Of a DNA stretch of 64,000 nt, positions 1-9,641 are shown piece by piece. The DNA is from Linum tenue (Eukaryota; Streptophyta; Magnoliopsida; Malpighiales; Linaceae), in NCBI GenBank assembly GCA_946122785.1, contig CAMGYJ010000005.1:64492200-64556199 (forward strand), read 5' to 3'. A program made the position numbers and the translations under genes. The notes beneath the pieces are model-generated. The model saw only the letters and a program-made list of their open reading frames with translations, searched no databases and was not told the DNA's origin. Position 1 is the stretch's first letter, and every line of letters starts with the position of its first letter.

Positions 1-434
1 CGACAAACAAAACACACTAAGATGGGCAACGAGTACAGGAATTTATAGGCCGTGGCTCGGCCACACGGGCAGACTCACACGACCGTGTGAGGTGCAGGTT
101 TTGCCCGTGTTGGCCGACACGGCCAGGCCGAGGAATTCCACACGGCCGTGCCAGTTGCACATTTGGCCGTGTGGAATTTACCGAGAGCTCACACGTCCAA
201 GGGGTAAAATCCACACGGCCGTGTGAGTTTCGGGCCTGGCCGTGTGAACTGCTGGAGCCCCGAATTCAACCTGTTTTCACTCAAAAATGACATCCGACTC
301 TGGAACCACACCTCAAGACTCAAAAAAACACAAAAAACAAAAGGAAAAAAAAGTAAGAAAATGCAAACCTCGGTGGGGTTGCCTCCCCACAAGCGCTTCT
401 TTACCGTCTTTTAGCTGGACGCCAGTATGGATGC
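1..434 (-). other. Non-coding 3' tail of the gag-PR element
   Basis: No gene is seen. The stretch carries a cluster of CACACGGCCGTGTG-like inverted repeats (about 55-250), an A-rich segment (about 315-360), and the block around 363-415 next to the protease stop. It looks like the untranslated tail between the protease and the off-window 3' LTR. It does not match the right end of the visible LTR, so I do not call it LTR. Confidence 0.6.
55..250. repeat. Array of CACACGGCCGTGTG-type short palindromes (left)
   Basis: Several imperfect copies of a 14-bp GC-rich palindrome and its half-sites recur, including a perfect core near 212-225 and variants near 78-91 and 151-165, with GCCCGTGT or GGCCGTGT halves between them. 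The same motif type recurs in the LTR of this element at 4290-4505. Each copy could form a short hairpin in RNA or single-stranded DNA. Confidence 0.8.
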
Positions 435-3212
435 TCAGGGAAGTGTAGGATCAGGTGCCTTCAAGAGCGGATCCACATCGCTCTTGAGGTACAGCTTCAA
501 ATGGTGGCCATGCACGCGACGAATGTGGCCACCAGCATTCGCCAGCTCGACTTGGCCATCCGGCAAGATGCAAGCGAGAGAATACTCGGATGGCCAAGGT
601 GGGGGCAGGACCAGCTCGTAATGGTCTCCCTCTCTCTTTCGAGCAGGCTTAGCTGCCTGCAGTTTCGGCCGCCACTCCTCCTTGATCTGTACTTTTGGTG
701 ATGGAGTGGTCAGGAGTGGCGGCGAAGGTGTGGGAGGCGGGTCCTGCAAAATAGGCAACACAGAAGGATACACGACAGACTCGTGCTCCTGGTGAGATAC
801 ATCATGCAGAGGTGACAAAGCAGGTAAAGTATTAGCAATTGAAAACGTTATTCGCTCCTCGCCATCCCTCAAAACTAAGGTCCCATCATGCACATCTATG
901 ATTGCCTTGGCGGTGCCCAGGAAAGGCCTTCCCAGTATAAGGGGCACTTCTGTGTCCTCATTGATGTCCAGGACAACAAAATCCACAGGATAATTGAATT
1001 TGCCAACCTTAACCAGAAGGTCTTCCACTATGCCCCTAGGATGCACTACAGATCTGTCAGCTAATTGGAGGGTCATCCTAGTAGCACGGGGTTCACCTAG
1101 GCCTAGTTTCTTGAACAATTTGTACGGCATAACATTGATACTAGCACCTAAATCCGCCAAGGACCTCTCTACATGCAATTTGTCTATAGAGCACGGGATA
1201 GTAAAACTACCTGGGTCCTTTTGCTTCTGCGGAAGCTTGTTCTGCAGAATAGCCGAGCACTCCTCGCTGAGCTCCACAGTGGCCAGCTCACTCAGCTTCT
1301 GCTTCTTCGAGAGAAGCTCTTTCAGAAACTTTGCATACTTAGGCATTTGAGATAGCGCCTCCAGGAAGGGCACTTGGACATTCAGCTTCCTAAGCATGGC
1401 CATGAAGTTTTCGAACTCTGCCTCCAGCCTGTCTTTGTGCAACCGCGTAGGGAAGGGAAGTTTCGGGATATACTCCTTCACTACCGGTTACGGATTAGGT
1501 GCAGGCACCTCAACCTCCTTCTCTGCCTCTTCTTCAACCGCTGGAGATGCTAAGACAGGGGTCTCTCTCTCTTGTTCCCGAGCAGGTGGATTAACAGTCA
1601 CCTTGCCACTCCTGGTCATGATGGCATTGCAGTGCTCATTCAGGGTCTGCGGATGAGGGATTGTCTGCCCGGGTAGAGTACCAGGAGCCCTTTGAGCCAC
1701 TGCCTGAGCCACGCTCCCCAGCTGGGTCTGGATATCCTGCAAGACAGCCTGTGTGTTCCTCTGACCAGCTTCAAGAGCCAGGAATTTACCCGAGGCCTTT
1801 TCCATGAACTGCTTAATAGTGTTGAATTTCTGAGCACTAGAACTGGCGAGAGAACCCACTAAGTCCCGCAGTTCAACCATCTGATCATTCTGCACTGGGG
1901 CAGCAGGGGCTGCACCTGGCTGCTGGAAAGGTCGCGGCTGTCATTGAGCAGCATGCCCCTGCATGGGCTGATAAAGAGACTGTTGCTGTTGCTGGAATTG
2001 CCCCTGTTTGGGCTGATATGGTGGCCTCTGGAAGCCCGGTGGTCCCTAGGGGACTGGTGGTCTGGAATTTGCCCCACCCCAGGAGAAATTAGGATGCTGG
2101 CGCCACCCCTCATTGTAAGTGTTACTGTAGGGGTCATTGCGCCTGACGTTATTGATGAAGTTCACCTGCTCCTGGGGTGTGGTGGATTCCTTCATCGCCT
2201 GGCAGTCCTCTACGGTGTGATGGGAGCTCTCACACCACTGGCAGTGCATCGCCTGCGGCTGCCCTGTACCTGCAATCAAACCAGAACGATCGATAGCTGA
2301 AACCAGCTTCGATACCACCTGCACCAAATCAGATGACTGGGTGCCTACAGCATGCACACCCCGTCCTGGTGCTCGTCTCGATCTCCTGGCGGTGCCCCAA
2401 TCGTACCCGTTCTCCGCCATCTCCTCAAAGAGTTGATTCAGCTGTGGCGGTGTTTTGGTCAGCATGTTCCCGCCACAAACTGAGTCAATCAGCTGCTTGT
2501 CCTTCGGGAAGAGGGCGTGATAGAAGGTGCCCACTTTGAAGGCATCATTGAATCCATGATTTGGACACCTCAGGAAGAGACTGTTGTACCTCTCCCATGC
2601 ATCCCTGATGGTCTCATCCTCATCCTGAGCAAAATGGGTAATTTGCTTCTGCAGGTCAGCTGTCTTGGATGGAGGATGGTAGCGGGTGAGGAACTTGTCC
2701 GCCAGGTTGGCGAACGTGGTGATAGAGCCCGGAGGTCGAGTGTCTAGCCACTCCTTGGATTGCCCCTCCAGAGTGAATGGGAAGTACCTCAGCTGGATGG
2801 CATCTGCTGGTACCCCATTGATCTTGATTCCATCGATGAGCTCGTGGAATCGCTTGAGATGTGATCGGGGGCACTCCCCCTCCTTACCACGAAACACCAC
2901 TGAACCGCGCAGCATGGTGATCACTGAGGTGCTCACCTCAAAGTTGTTGGCTTGGACATGAGGGTGTTGAATGGGTGACCTCATGTCCGCAGCTCTAGCG
3001 GTCCAGTAGGATCCCATGGTCTGCTCATCTGGATTGATCACATCATGGTTCTGTGGATCAGCCATCTCTCCTTCTTCTTCTTCTTCGATCTGCAGTTGTG
3101 ATAGCGCCTCCTCCGCAGCCAGTCGCGCCTTTAGAGCCTGCTTGAAGTTCCTGCAGGTTCGTTCAAGCTCCTGGTCTAATGGTAGTAGATCTCCCGACTG
3201 GCTACGGGTCAT
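435..3212 (-). pseudogene. gag-protease polyprotein with three in-frame stops
   Basis: One reading frame of about 926 codons starts at ATG 3210-3212 and ends at 435-437. It is broken by in-frame stops at 2046-2048 (TAG), 1941-1943 (TGA) and 1488-1490 (TAA), with no frameshift. The N-terminal third has an acidic segment and then a retrotransposon gag domain (core around FPFTLEGQSKEWL and a conserved LADKFLTRYHPP stretch). A CxxC...H...C-like patch (CQWCESSHHTVEDC) follows. The C-terminal third is a retroviral-type aspartic protease: the catalytic triad reads DLGAS rather than D-T/S-G, as is common in Athila/Tat relatives, with the ILGRPFL flap-side motif downstream. The frame ends in a low-complexity tail without RT. 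Because only three point stops disrupt it, the copy is fairly young. Confidence 0.88.
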
Positions 3213-3332
3213 GCACTACCTGCACACAATCAGCAGAAGCAACCCGTGAAGGCACACAGGTGGAAGAGATGGAATGTAATAAATAAAAAGCTAGAGTAAC
3301 AAATTCTCACGTTTCCCCAATAACCTAGAGGG

Positions 3333-3350
3333 TCCCCGGCAACGGCGCCA
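3333..3350 (-). promoter_or_regulatory. tRNA-Asp primer binding site
   Basis: The minus strand reads TGGCGCCGTTGCCGGGGA, complementary to the 3' end of plant tRNA-Asp(GTC). It sits six bases inside the LTR edge at 3357 and upstream of gag, exactly where minus-strand cDNA synthesis is primed in LTR retrotransposons. Confidence 0.9.
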
Positions 3351-3356
3351 AAAACT

Positions 3357-4684
3357 TGACACGCCAAAACACAACACCAAACTGCGACCAAGTGTAATCG
3401 CAGTCCGGGAATGCAGTAACAGGCAAGTTCTATTATCAACCCGGGGTCTAGATCTACTGCTTACTCTGTGATTGTCTATTATCTAGCCAACTAAGTCGAG
3501 TGATTTGTGTTTAAACTAAAAGCAGTAAGAAAGCAGGAAATGGTTCGGTTTTCAAAAGCAGGAAAGAGTCACTCGGGAATGAGTCCCCCTAGCCCCTTAG
3601 TTAGGTTCAATTGTAACTCCCCTGGGTTGATTCACTGTTGATTAGACTGCGGAAGATCCAACAGTAGCTTGGAATCTCTTAAGCTGACTAAGCCCTCTCA
3701 GTCTAACTACCTGGCAGACGACTAGTCTTCACCGGGATAGAAAGCTGAGGCTATGAACACAGAACTCCACTACTAGAATTGAATTCCAGTACAAAGCAGT
3801 AAACTGGCTAACTCTCGTATAACCAATCTCCTACTATCGAATGAAGAGGCTCTAACAACCTAATCAGATTCTATCTATCTCAGGTTGCAGCAAAAATCGA
3901 GAAAAGCTGATCAGACTTCAATCAATTCAATAAACATGCATCATTCGATTAAAACCAAACAGTATAATCATCCCAAGTCATTACAATCAAATCCCTAACA
4001 CCAGGAACTAGGGTTCTTCATACCCAAGTGAGAGAAGGGTTCTACTCCATAGAGAGAGAGAAGAAAACAGTAATCGGAGTAGTCATACTCATAATGATGA
4101 GGAAAATCTGCTCCGGGATGATGATTTCCACTCCTATGACGATCTCCAAGCTCGATTTGACGAAACCCAGCTCCAAGATAGCTTCTAGGATGTGTTCTTC
4201 GTACTTTCTCTCTCTATGGCTCTATTTTTTCTCTGAAAATCCGATCCTCCACTTTTTTGGCTCGAAATTGGCTGAAAAACCAAGATTTCCTGACTCACAC
4301 GGGCAGGCCACACGGCGGTGTGGCTCACCCAGTTGCCCGTGTGAGTCAAAACGCAGCGTATCAATTAGTTGCACTTCAGCCATCCCACACGGCCAGGGTC
4401 GCACGGCCGTGTGAGATTTCCATCCTGCCCGTGTTTACTCTCGGCAAAAATCACACGGCCACAATTATAAGTTGCACGGCCGTGTGATGTCCCGGACTGC
4501 CCGTGCGGCTTCCTTGGCACCTCGCCACGCGTCCGATCTACGTCCAATCGACCCCAAACTCGCTCCCAAGCCTCCATTCTCGTACTAGGACCTGAAATAT
4601 CACAAACAAGCACAACCTAGCGTGAAATCGGCCTAAAACATGAGAATCAATACCTCAAACGGTGTAAGAACAGGGGTAAAAACA
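3357..4684 (-). repeat. 5' LTR of the gag-PR element
   Basis: On the minus strand the LTR would start TGTTTTTACCCC (from 4684) and end in GGCGTGTCA (at 3357), next to the primer site; length about 1,328 bp. The inner edge is fixed by the primer site. The outer edge is chosen from the TG...CA rule and is less certain because the partner LTR is outside the window. No gene is encoded. Confidence 0.7.
4290..4505. repeat. Array of CACACGGCCGTGTG-type palindromes in the LTR
   Basis: At least five copies or half-copies lie within about 215 bp, for example CACACGGCGGTGTGG near 4311, GCACGGCCGTGTGAG near 4402 and GCACGGCCGTGTGATG near 4475, alternating with GCCCGTGT half-sites. The spacing is irregular, so this is dispersed palindrome enrichment rather than a simple tandem repeat. 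Confidence 0.8.
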
Positions 4685-5410
4685 TGTGTAATTAACGGTC
4701 TATTTTTGTAGTAATTATCATCATTACCAATTGAATACGACTTCATTTGCACTGAAGTCGAATGTAACAGTTTCCATTACAAAACCATAGAAAAAGATGA
4801 TTAGTATGAAAGAAAAACAAGAAGACACACTGCCTTTTATAGTATGCAATCATTCACTAAGTATTTTAACAACTCATTTGAACAACTTATCTTATCAACG
4901 AATGATCTGAATCGAGAATGGTCCACAATATTTTTGTAGTAATTATCATCTCCATGCCTCGTGTCCGAGAAAGCTTCATTGTCAGAACCCTTTAGCGACT
5001 AGAAACAATACACAATTTATCGACATGGATACGGATTCTTCTCTAACTTCCTACCAAATATCGACGTAATAGTTTGTTCACATATCTACAAATTGTAAGT
5101 GTAACATTATCCATGAACGAGAACAAATCATATTCTTACTCATGTGTAACGTGAGGTTAGTGATATATTATTCCTCAATGGGAAGCAAGATACACTAAGC
5201 AAAATAAATGTCAAATCTAGAATCCAATTAGGTACAAACATCTCTACTACTCCTAGGCACAAAGCTATTTTTCCAAACAAGATAGTTTAGGTCATACTAC
5301 AAACTTCTAGCAACACAATCCTAATACTTAGGTTTAGTTACCTTCGCCTAGTAAAAAGAAAATTATCTAACTTCTAGTGCATGCAATCATATATTATACG
5401 TCATGTGTAT
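4685..5410. other. AT-rich intergenic DNA
   Basis: No ORF of interest, RNA gene or clear repeat boundary is visible. A short inverted repeat (GACTTCATTTGCACTGAAGTC) around 4738-4760 is the only local structure noticed. Confidence 0.6.
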
Positions 5411-5687
5411 TGTAACACCTTAGGCAAATCCCACATCGACAAAATCACTGAAGAGATCCATGGTTCATAAGTAATCAGAAACCGACCTTAACTGACAAGA
5501 CACATTTTTGAGTGAAATGGAAGAGTTCTTGTGAGAACTCCGAAGTTAAACGTGCTCGGTGTGGAGTATAACAAAGATGGGTGACCTTATGAGAAGTCAC
5601 CTTGAATTGCACCCAAAGTCTAAAACCGTGAGAGTCTGACCCCAAAGCGGACAATATCTTCGTCAGAAAAAGGTTCGAGATGTTACA
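5411..5687 (+). mobile_element. Cassandra-type TRIM solo LTR
   Basis: The 277-bp unit begins TGTAACACCTTAGG and ends GATGTTACA, giving matched TG...CA termini. It contains a 5S rRNA-like block (5534-5600) and the downstream CCAAAGCGGACAATATC motif typical of Cassandra TRIM LTRs. No second LTR or internal primer site lies beside it, so it is a solo LTR. The flanking pentamers (TGTAT and TTTAC) do not match, so the duplication has decayed or the ends have shifted. Confidence 0.85.
5534..5600 (+). ncRNA. 5S rRNA-like segment inside the Cassandra LTR
   Basis: The block GAACTCCGAAGTTAAACGTG followed by GATGGGTGACC and AGAAGTC corresponds to the internal control region and 3' half of plant 5S rRNA with several substitutions. 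In Cassandra elements this sequence is kept and can recruit RNA polymerase III. This is a retrotransposon-borne derivative, not a 5S gene: the flanks belong to the LTR. Confidence 0.8.
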
Positions 5688-6139
5688 TTTACCCTAATCA
5701 TTCCCATATACATAAAAAAAAAGGAATTAAGGAAAAACTCCTTCCTATTAAACATATGTATATCATAATAGAACCTATAATCAACAAACTGCATATCCAC
5801 ACTCCAGAATTCAAGGAACTATCATAATCAAATCACTCAACACTAATTACAATAATAAATCCAAAAATAGTAGGTATGCAGCTGATCGTAGACTGATCAT
5901 TAGTTTAAAATCAACAAAGCAATACGTGGATGAAATAAATTTCATCTGCAGCGGAGATGGTAATAGTCGACCCTTGACCCTTGTTCCTTATTATCCCAAG
6001 TTAGCAGTTCGATGTCTCGTAAGGTTACTATTTTTATCCAGCCTCCGCCTATCAAAAGACGTCGTTCACGTGCCTTTCACTTCTTCCCCAATTTTTCCAA
6101 TTCCATTCTCAACTCCGGTCACCTCTGTAATCCCACCGC
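5688..6139. other. Intergenic DNA leading into the duplicated fragment
   Basis: AT-rich up to about 5930, then more balanced composition. The part from about 6010 to 6139 looks continuous with the fragment duplicated at 6140-6503 and may be the rest of the same gene-like sequence. No complete ORF is supported. Confidence 0.5.
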
Positions 6140-6503
6140 CGTCTCTATTATCCGACAGTCCCACATCAACCAAACGAATATGATCAGTCCCGCCGTCGTA
6201 AATCTACGTATCACATCCCTCCTTTCGCCATGGAGAAGAAGAAAGTAGGATGGAGAGGGTGAGGGAGGCGGCAGCGGCCATGATTCAGTCGCCGTCGTCG
6301 ATCTCCCCTTCCACAACTATGTTTTGTTCTGCTTCAAAGAGGAAGAGGGGAAAAAGAGGTTGGCGCAAGGAAGAGATTGGAGCCAAGATGACAGAGTAAT
6401 TAGGGGTAGCTGGGTTCCTTGATGACGATGGTGGAATTAGGGTTAGTTTTGAGTGATGATGTTATTAAGTGGAGATGGTTTCTAATGATGATGAAGACTT
6501 CCA
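6140..6503. repeat. Inverted repeat arm A
   Basis: This segment is repeated almost perfectly in reverse at 6738-7104. Its reverse strand carries a pyrimidine-rich leader followed by a short ATG-initiated frame rich in Ala, Ser and Leu (MAAAASLTLSILLSSSPW...), ending after about 25 codons. It resembles the 5' end of a nuclear gene for an organelle- or membrane-targeted protein, but nothing downstream supports a full gene. The two arms could pair in one transcript around a loop of about 230 bp. Confidence 0.85.
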
Positions 6504-6525
6504 TAATGGGGTCTGTATCATGTTG

Positions 6526-6734
6526 ATGAGGACGTTTTCTTGATTTTTTCCTGAGTTAATGATCGATCAATCTTCATAAATTTAATGGACAAACAATCGT
6601 GAATTATATATAATTGTTGGGTTGAATAAAAAGTCTCTAAGAAATAAGGTATTATAATACAAAATGTAGTAGTAAATATTGTTGAGGGATTATATTGCAC
6701 GTATAATTATTTAAAGGGTGATGTTAGTAATTAT
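6526..6734. repeat. Direct repeat B, copy 1
   Basis: This 209-bp AT-rich block is repeated in the same orientation at 7107-7315, beginning ATGAGGACG and ending ...GTTAGTAATTATA in both. It lies between the inverted arms A and A', giving the order A-B-A'(inverted)-B'. Confidence 0.88.
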
Positions 6735-6737
6735 AAT

Positions 6738-7104
6738 TATGGAAGTCTTCATCATCATTAGAAACCATCCCCACTTAATAACATCATCACTCAAAACTAA
6801 CCCTAATTCCACCATCGTCATCAAGGAACCCAGCTACCCCTAATTACTCTGTCATCTTGGCTCCAATCTCTTCCTTGCGCCAACCTCTTTTTCCCCTCTT
6901 CCTCTTTGAAGCAGAACAAAACATAGTTGTGGAAGGGGAGATCGACGACGGCGACTGAATCATGGCCGCTGCCGCCTCCCTCACCCTCTCCATCCTACTT
7001 TCTTCTTCTCCATGGCGAAAGGAGGGATGTGATACGTAGATTTACGACGGCGGGACTGATCATATTCGTTTGGTTGATGTGGGACTGTCGGATAATAGAG
7101 ACGC
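6738..7104. repeat. Inverted repeat arm A' (reverse copy of 6140-6503)
   Basis: Reverse-complement copy of arm A with only scattered substitutions (for example ATCCCC for ATCTCC near 6768). The ATG of the short Ala/Ser/Leu-rich frame is at 6962-6964 on the plus strand in this copy. Confidence 0.85.
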
Positions 7105-7106
7105 AC

Positions 7107-7315
7107 ATGAGGACGTTTTCTTGATTTTTTCCTGAGTTAATGATCGATCAATCTTCATAAATTTAATGGACAAACAATCGTGAATTATATATAATTGTTG
7201 GGTTGAATAAAAAGTCTCTAAGAAATAAGGTATTATAATACAAAATGTAGTAGTAAATATTGTTGAGGGATTATATTGCACGTATAATTATTTAAAGGGT
7301 GATGTTAGTAATTAT
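7107..7315. repeat. Direct repeat B, copy 2
   Basis: Near-identical direct copy of 6526-6734. The flank changes abruptly at 7105/7107 and 7315, so this is a segmental copy rather than a diverged tandem array. Confidence 0.88.
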
Positions 7316-7396
7316 ATTTGTTAGTAAATAAATAATTTATTACAATTAATACAAACCGTCAGATTAGATCATCTGTCTAGAAGCCTGTCGCATGCT

Positions 7397-7800
7397 ATGG
7401 TGCTTTCTACGGTACCCCAGGTGAAATTCGGGGTACCGCATACCTTGAGTATCAAAACGCTATCTAGACCTCAAATTAGCAGGATTTTTGGGCATGATAC
7501 TATAACCTAACCCTTAATGAGTGAAACTAGGTCCTAATTATCTAAATCATAAACTATAAATCCTAAGATGGTGCATTAATTTTTTGCCTATATTTAGACG
7601 AATAATAACTGTCGATTATTGTTTCTAATTATATTGATCTCGGGGTATAAGATTTAGAGAATTAGACCTAGATTTTGATCTTTAAGGGTTAGAGTATAGT
7701 ATCATGTCCGAAAAATTAGTCAATTCAAGTTCTGGATAGAGTTTTCTTACTCAAGGTATGCGGTACCCTGGATTTCACCCTGGGTACTGTAGAACTCCCC
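7397..7800. mobile_element. Foldback MITE, family I, copy 1
   Basis: About 400 bp with long inverted ends: left GGTGCTTTCTACGGTACC..., right end complementary (GGTACTGTAGAACTCCCC). The inner parts of the arms carry the core ATGATACTATA(A/C)CCTAAC on both strands. It encodes nothing. The right end abuts an (AT)n tract, which masks any target-site duplication. Confidence 0.8.
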
Positions 7801-7813
7801 ATATATATATATA

Positions 7814-8209
7814 TGGCAAAGGCTAGCGTACGCCCGAACGTACCCTAGCCTACCGTACGCCCGTTGATTTTTGCTATTTAGACAATGAATTAACCGGAGT
7901 TTGGGGCATGATATTATACCCTAACTCCTAATGGGCGAACCCCAGTCAGCAATTCACTAACCCAAAGCATAATATTCATTTAATCTTGAAATGAAAATCA
8001 ACGGTATTGATTCGTCGAAATTATTGTTGATTTTCATTTCAAGATTAAACGAATCTCATGATTTGGGTTAGAAAACTAGGGACTGGGGTTTATCCATTAG
8101 TGGTTAGGGTATAGTATCATGCCAAAAACTCCGGTTAATTCATTGTCTAAATAGCAAAACTCAACGGGCGTACGGTAGACTAAGGTACGCCCGGGCGTAC
8201 GCTAGCCTA
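7814..8209. mobile_element. Foldback MITE, family II, copy 1
   Basis: Starts GGCAAAGGCTAGCGTACGCC and ends with the complementary GGCGTACGCTAGCCT next to a long (AT)n run. The arms extend for about 190 bp, nearly the whole element, so it is a near-perfect palindrome. The core ATGATACTATACCCTAAC is present on both strands. Its termini differ from family I but the core is shared. Confidence 0.8.
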
Positions 8210-8236
8210 TATATATATATATATATATATATATAG
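8208..8236. repeat. Central (AT)n microsatellite between two family II elements
   Basis: About 28 bp of uninterrupted alternating AT sits exactly between inverted AGGCTAGCG ends, at the axis of symmetry of the whole MITE cluster. Shorter AT tracts occur at about 7800-7813, 8630-8648 and 9053-9076. Confidence 0.9.
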
Positions 8237-8629
8237 GCTAGCGTACGCCCGGGCGTACCTTAGTCTACCGTACGCCCGTTGAGTTTTGCTATTTAGACAA
8301 TGAATTAACCGGAGTTTTTGGCATGATACTATACCCTAACCACTAATGGATAAACCCCAGTCCCTAGTTTTCTAACCCAAATCATGAGATTCGTTTAATC
8401 TTGAAATGAAAATCAACGGTCTTGATTTGTCAAAATTATTGTTGATTTAATTTTTAAGATTAAATGAATCTCATGAGTTGGTTTAGAAAATTAGGGACTG
8501 GGGTTTATCCATTAGAGGTTAGGGTATAGTATCATGCCAAAAACTCCGGTTAATTCATGATCTAAATAGCAAAATTCAACGGGCGTACGGTAGACTAAGG
8601 TACGCCCGGGCGTACGCTAGCCTTTGCCA
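8235..8629. mobile_element. Foldback MITE, family II, copy 2
   Basis: Mirror-placed partner of 7814-8209. It begins AGGCTAGCGTACGCCC at the central (AT)n and ends GTACGCTAGCCTTTGCC. The outer ends of the pair keep the extra GGCAAA/TTTGCC, while the inner ends have lost it in the AT tract. That could mean insertion of one copy beside the other, or expansion of an AT tract within a duplicated palindrome. Confidence 0.8.
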
Positions 8630-8648
8630 TATATATATATATATATAT

Positions 8649-9053
8649 GGTGCCTGCTACGGTACCTCGGGTGAAATCCGGGGTACCGCATACCTTCAGT
8701 ATGAAAACGCTATCTAGACCTCGAATTATTAGGATTTTTGGGCATGATACTATACCCTAACCCTTAATGAGTGAACCCTAGGTCCTAATTATCCAAATCA
8801 TAAACTATAAACCCTAAGATGGTGCATTGATTTTTTTGCCTATATTTGGACGAATCATAACCGTCGAATATTGTTTCTAATTAAATGATCTTGGGGTATA
8901 AGATTTAGAGAATTAAGACCTAGATTTTGATCTGTAAGGGTTAGAGTATAGTATCATGTTCAAAAGATCAGTCAATTCGAGTTTCTGATAGCGTTTTCTT
9001 ACTCAAGGTATGCGGTACCCCGGATTTCGCTCTGGGTACCGTAGAACTCCCCA
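8649..9053. mobile_element. Foldback MITE, family I, copy 2
   Basis: Second copy of the family at 7397-7800, in the same orientation: left GGTGCCTGCTACGGTACC, right GGTACCGTAGAACTCCCC followed by (AT)n. The central core ATGATACTATACCCTAACCC is intact. Divergence from copy 1 is visible but modest. Confidence 0.8.
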
Positions 9054-9078
9054 TATATATATATATATATATATATCA

Positions 9079-9641
9079 GTCCATTTAATTCCCTTCCCCT
9101 GATCCATTTATTTTCCCCAAATCATCTTCTTCTTTTTCATAACCGAGAGCTACAGAGCAAACAGAAAGTGCACAGGGCACACGAGGGAAAATTTTCGCAG
9201 CTCAATTCTTGAGCCCCATGATCCACACCATTTGTAAAAAAATGTTTTGAGAACATTTTTATGTGCATACTAGCTTCTGATGTAGTGTGAGATATTCACA
9301 GGTGTGGAAAGTTGATTATGTGTGTATATGTGTGTGGTGGTGTATGTAGTGACGATTATGACATGTATAAGTATGGTATGTAGTTGCAGAGTACGAAAGT
9401 GTGACTATGGCTACGAAAGCCAATGCATATGGTTGAGTATATATGTTTGTCTATGGATGCATGGACTCAGATGAATTCTTTTACAGGATTAGATGCAAGA
9501 ACTGTTAGCCCATTACGCGAGTAATTCATGTCGAAATTTTATTTGGGTAAATTTTGGTAATTAATGTAACACCATTTTTAAATTTCGCTGCAATTCTATG
9601 AACAATATGATTAGGCAAAATGTGCAGGGTAGGGTGTTACA
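9079..9641 (+). repeat. Internally deleted LTR remnant (family of the solo LTR at 14603)
   Basis: The first part (about 9079-9210) matches the 14800-14940 part of the solo LTR, including GCCGAGAGCT-like and GCTCAATTCTTGAG sequences. The rest (about 9215-9641) matches 16428-16857 through the terminal GGGTGTTACA. About 1.5 kb between these blocks is missing. It is followed directly by decayed gag-protease sequence, so it is probably the 5' LTR of that fragment. Confidence 0.75.

Larger units (their letters stand above)
1..4684 (-). mobile_element. Non-autonomous Ty3/gypsy-type LTR element (gag-protease), 3' end outside window
   Basis: The element reads right to left: 5' LTR (3357-4684), tRNA-Asp primer binding site (3333-3350), one gag-protease frame (3212 to 435), then a non-coding tail that runs off the window. 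No reverse transcriptase, RNase H or integrase follows the protease; the frame ends at 435 and is followed by a gene-free tail containing a pyrimidine-rich block (about 370-390, purine-rich on the coding strand). This suggests a gag-PR-only, non-autonomous family related to the Athila/Tat branch, which commonly uses this primer site. The 3' LTR is not visible, so a target-site duplication cannot be tested. Pol beyond the left edge is not excluded. Confidence 0.8.

Noticed and set aside
1..350. Left 1-350 as the 3' LTR of the first element
   Set aside because: It shares palindrome motifs with the visible LTR but cannot be aligned to its right end (no GGTAAAAACA edge).
5534..5600. Genuine 5S rRNA gene
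   Set aside because: Only the internal region matches, with substitutions, and the flanks are Cassandra LTR.
6119..7124. Two identical 65-codon ORFs as a duplicated protein gene
   Set aside because: They are read from the wrong frame of the inverted arms; the plausible start is the shorter MAAAAS frame, and neither extends into a full gene.
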